5,472 nt of DNA from Bacillota bacterium (lineage in GTDB: Bacteria; Bacillota; Clostridia; Peptostreptococcales; Anaerovoracaceae): the NCBI GenBank assembly GCA_030535715.1, contig JAUNRL010000075.1, forward strand, positions 1 through 5,472, written 5' to 3'. Below are positions 5,208 to 5,472 of this stretch, piece by piece. Every line of letters begins with the position of its first letter. Position 1 is the first letter of the stretch. The position numbers were made by a program, and so were the translations under genes. The notes under the pieces are model-generated. The model was not told the DNA's origin. It saw only the letters and a list, made by a program, of their open reading frames with translations, and searched no databases.

Positions 5208-5472
5208 TTACAGGGGCTTTCTTCCCGGCTGTCCCGCCCGCCGGGGATACTTCGGATCCGTTGCGCGAAGCTTCTCCACCAGCACCAAGCAGTGTTCTTC
5301 CCTATACCGGCTTCGGTCCTGTCCGATGATTCCGCTCACCTGTCCGCCAAGCCGTTCAATCGCGTTCTGCGCCTCCTGCACTTCGCGGACGGCCTCGGCC
5401 CCCTTGCAGGCGATGAAGACTCCGCCGGGCCGAACGAAGGGAAGGCACAGTTCACATAGAGTGCGCATACCT
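5208..5472 (-). CDS. rsmG: 16S rRNA (guanine527-N7)-methyltransferase RsmG, C-terminal fragment (cut by right window edge)
   Basis: RsmG (GidB) uses S-adenosylmethionine to methylate N7 of G527 in 16S rRNA. Only the last 87 codons are present, and the frame stays open through the right edge. The ATG at 5468 is therefore an internal methionine, not the start. Family features are LCELCLPFVRPGGVFIACKG near the beginning of the fragment, the following helix ending in IERLGG, and the tail KYPRRAGQPGRKPL, which corresponds to the typical KYPR-G-P-K-PL ending. The SAM-binding core lies outside the window. rsmG followed by parA and parB is the standard order beside oriC in Bacillota. The TAA stop is at 5210-5208, and the parS-derived terminator follows within about 55 bases. 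Confidence 0.93.
   Translation of the reverse strand, partial: GMRTLCELCLPFVRPGGVFIACKGAEAVREVQEAQNAIERLGGQVSGIIGQDRSRYREEHCLVLVEKLRATDPKYPRRAGQPGRKPL

Noticed and set aside
5141..5459. Plus-strand open frames opposite rsmG and its downstream spacer.
   Set aside because: They are antisense to the recognisable RsmG C-terminus, and one begins inside the parS palindrome. No family resemblance is seen.

Overview
The window looks like an origin-proximal segment of a Bacillota chromosome, probably from an amino-acid-fermenting member of the Clostridia with moderately high GC. This rests on three observations: the order rsmG-parA(soj)-parB(spo0J), which in Bacillota lies beside oriC; TGTTTCACGTGAAACA-type parS sites; and a long anaerobe-type histidine-degradation enzyme pair. 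I would not name a genus from this sequence. All recognised genes lie on the minus strand, so transcription runs from the right edge to the left edge.

Right part (about 5472 to 3263): the 3' end of rsmG (16S rRNA m7G527 methyltransferase) is followed by a parS-like palindrome that, with an adjacent T-run, also forms its intrinsic terminator. A good sigma-A-type promoter then drives parA, whose TAG stop directly abuts the parB ATG. The parB stop codon lies inside the arm of a second, perfect 24-bp parS palindrome. Together these form a complete ParA/ParB/parS segregation module. No noc paralogue lies between rsmG and parA.

Middle part (3262 to 1984): a gene of the F420-0:gamma-glutamyl ligase (CofE, COG1478) family follows parB after a short gap with no evident promoter or terminator, so it is probably cotranscribed with parAB. 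It ends at a strong intrinsic terminator (12-bp stem plus seven Ts). Its substrate is unknown; in organisms without F420 a folate-type acceptor is one possibility.

Left part (1977 to 1): a separate hut operon begins immediately after that terminator. Its promoter (TGGAAA-17-TATAAT) carries the palindrome GGTGGA-AA-TCCACC over the -35 and a third half-site against the -10, which looks like an operator. The genes are hutH (histidine ammonia-lyase, complete) and hutU (urocanate hydratase, N-terminal 100 residues only, cut by the left edge). They catalyse the first two steps of histidine breakdown to imidazolonepropionate. I found no mobile elements, CRISPR arrays, tRNAs or rRNAs.
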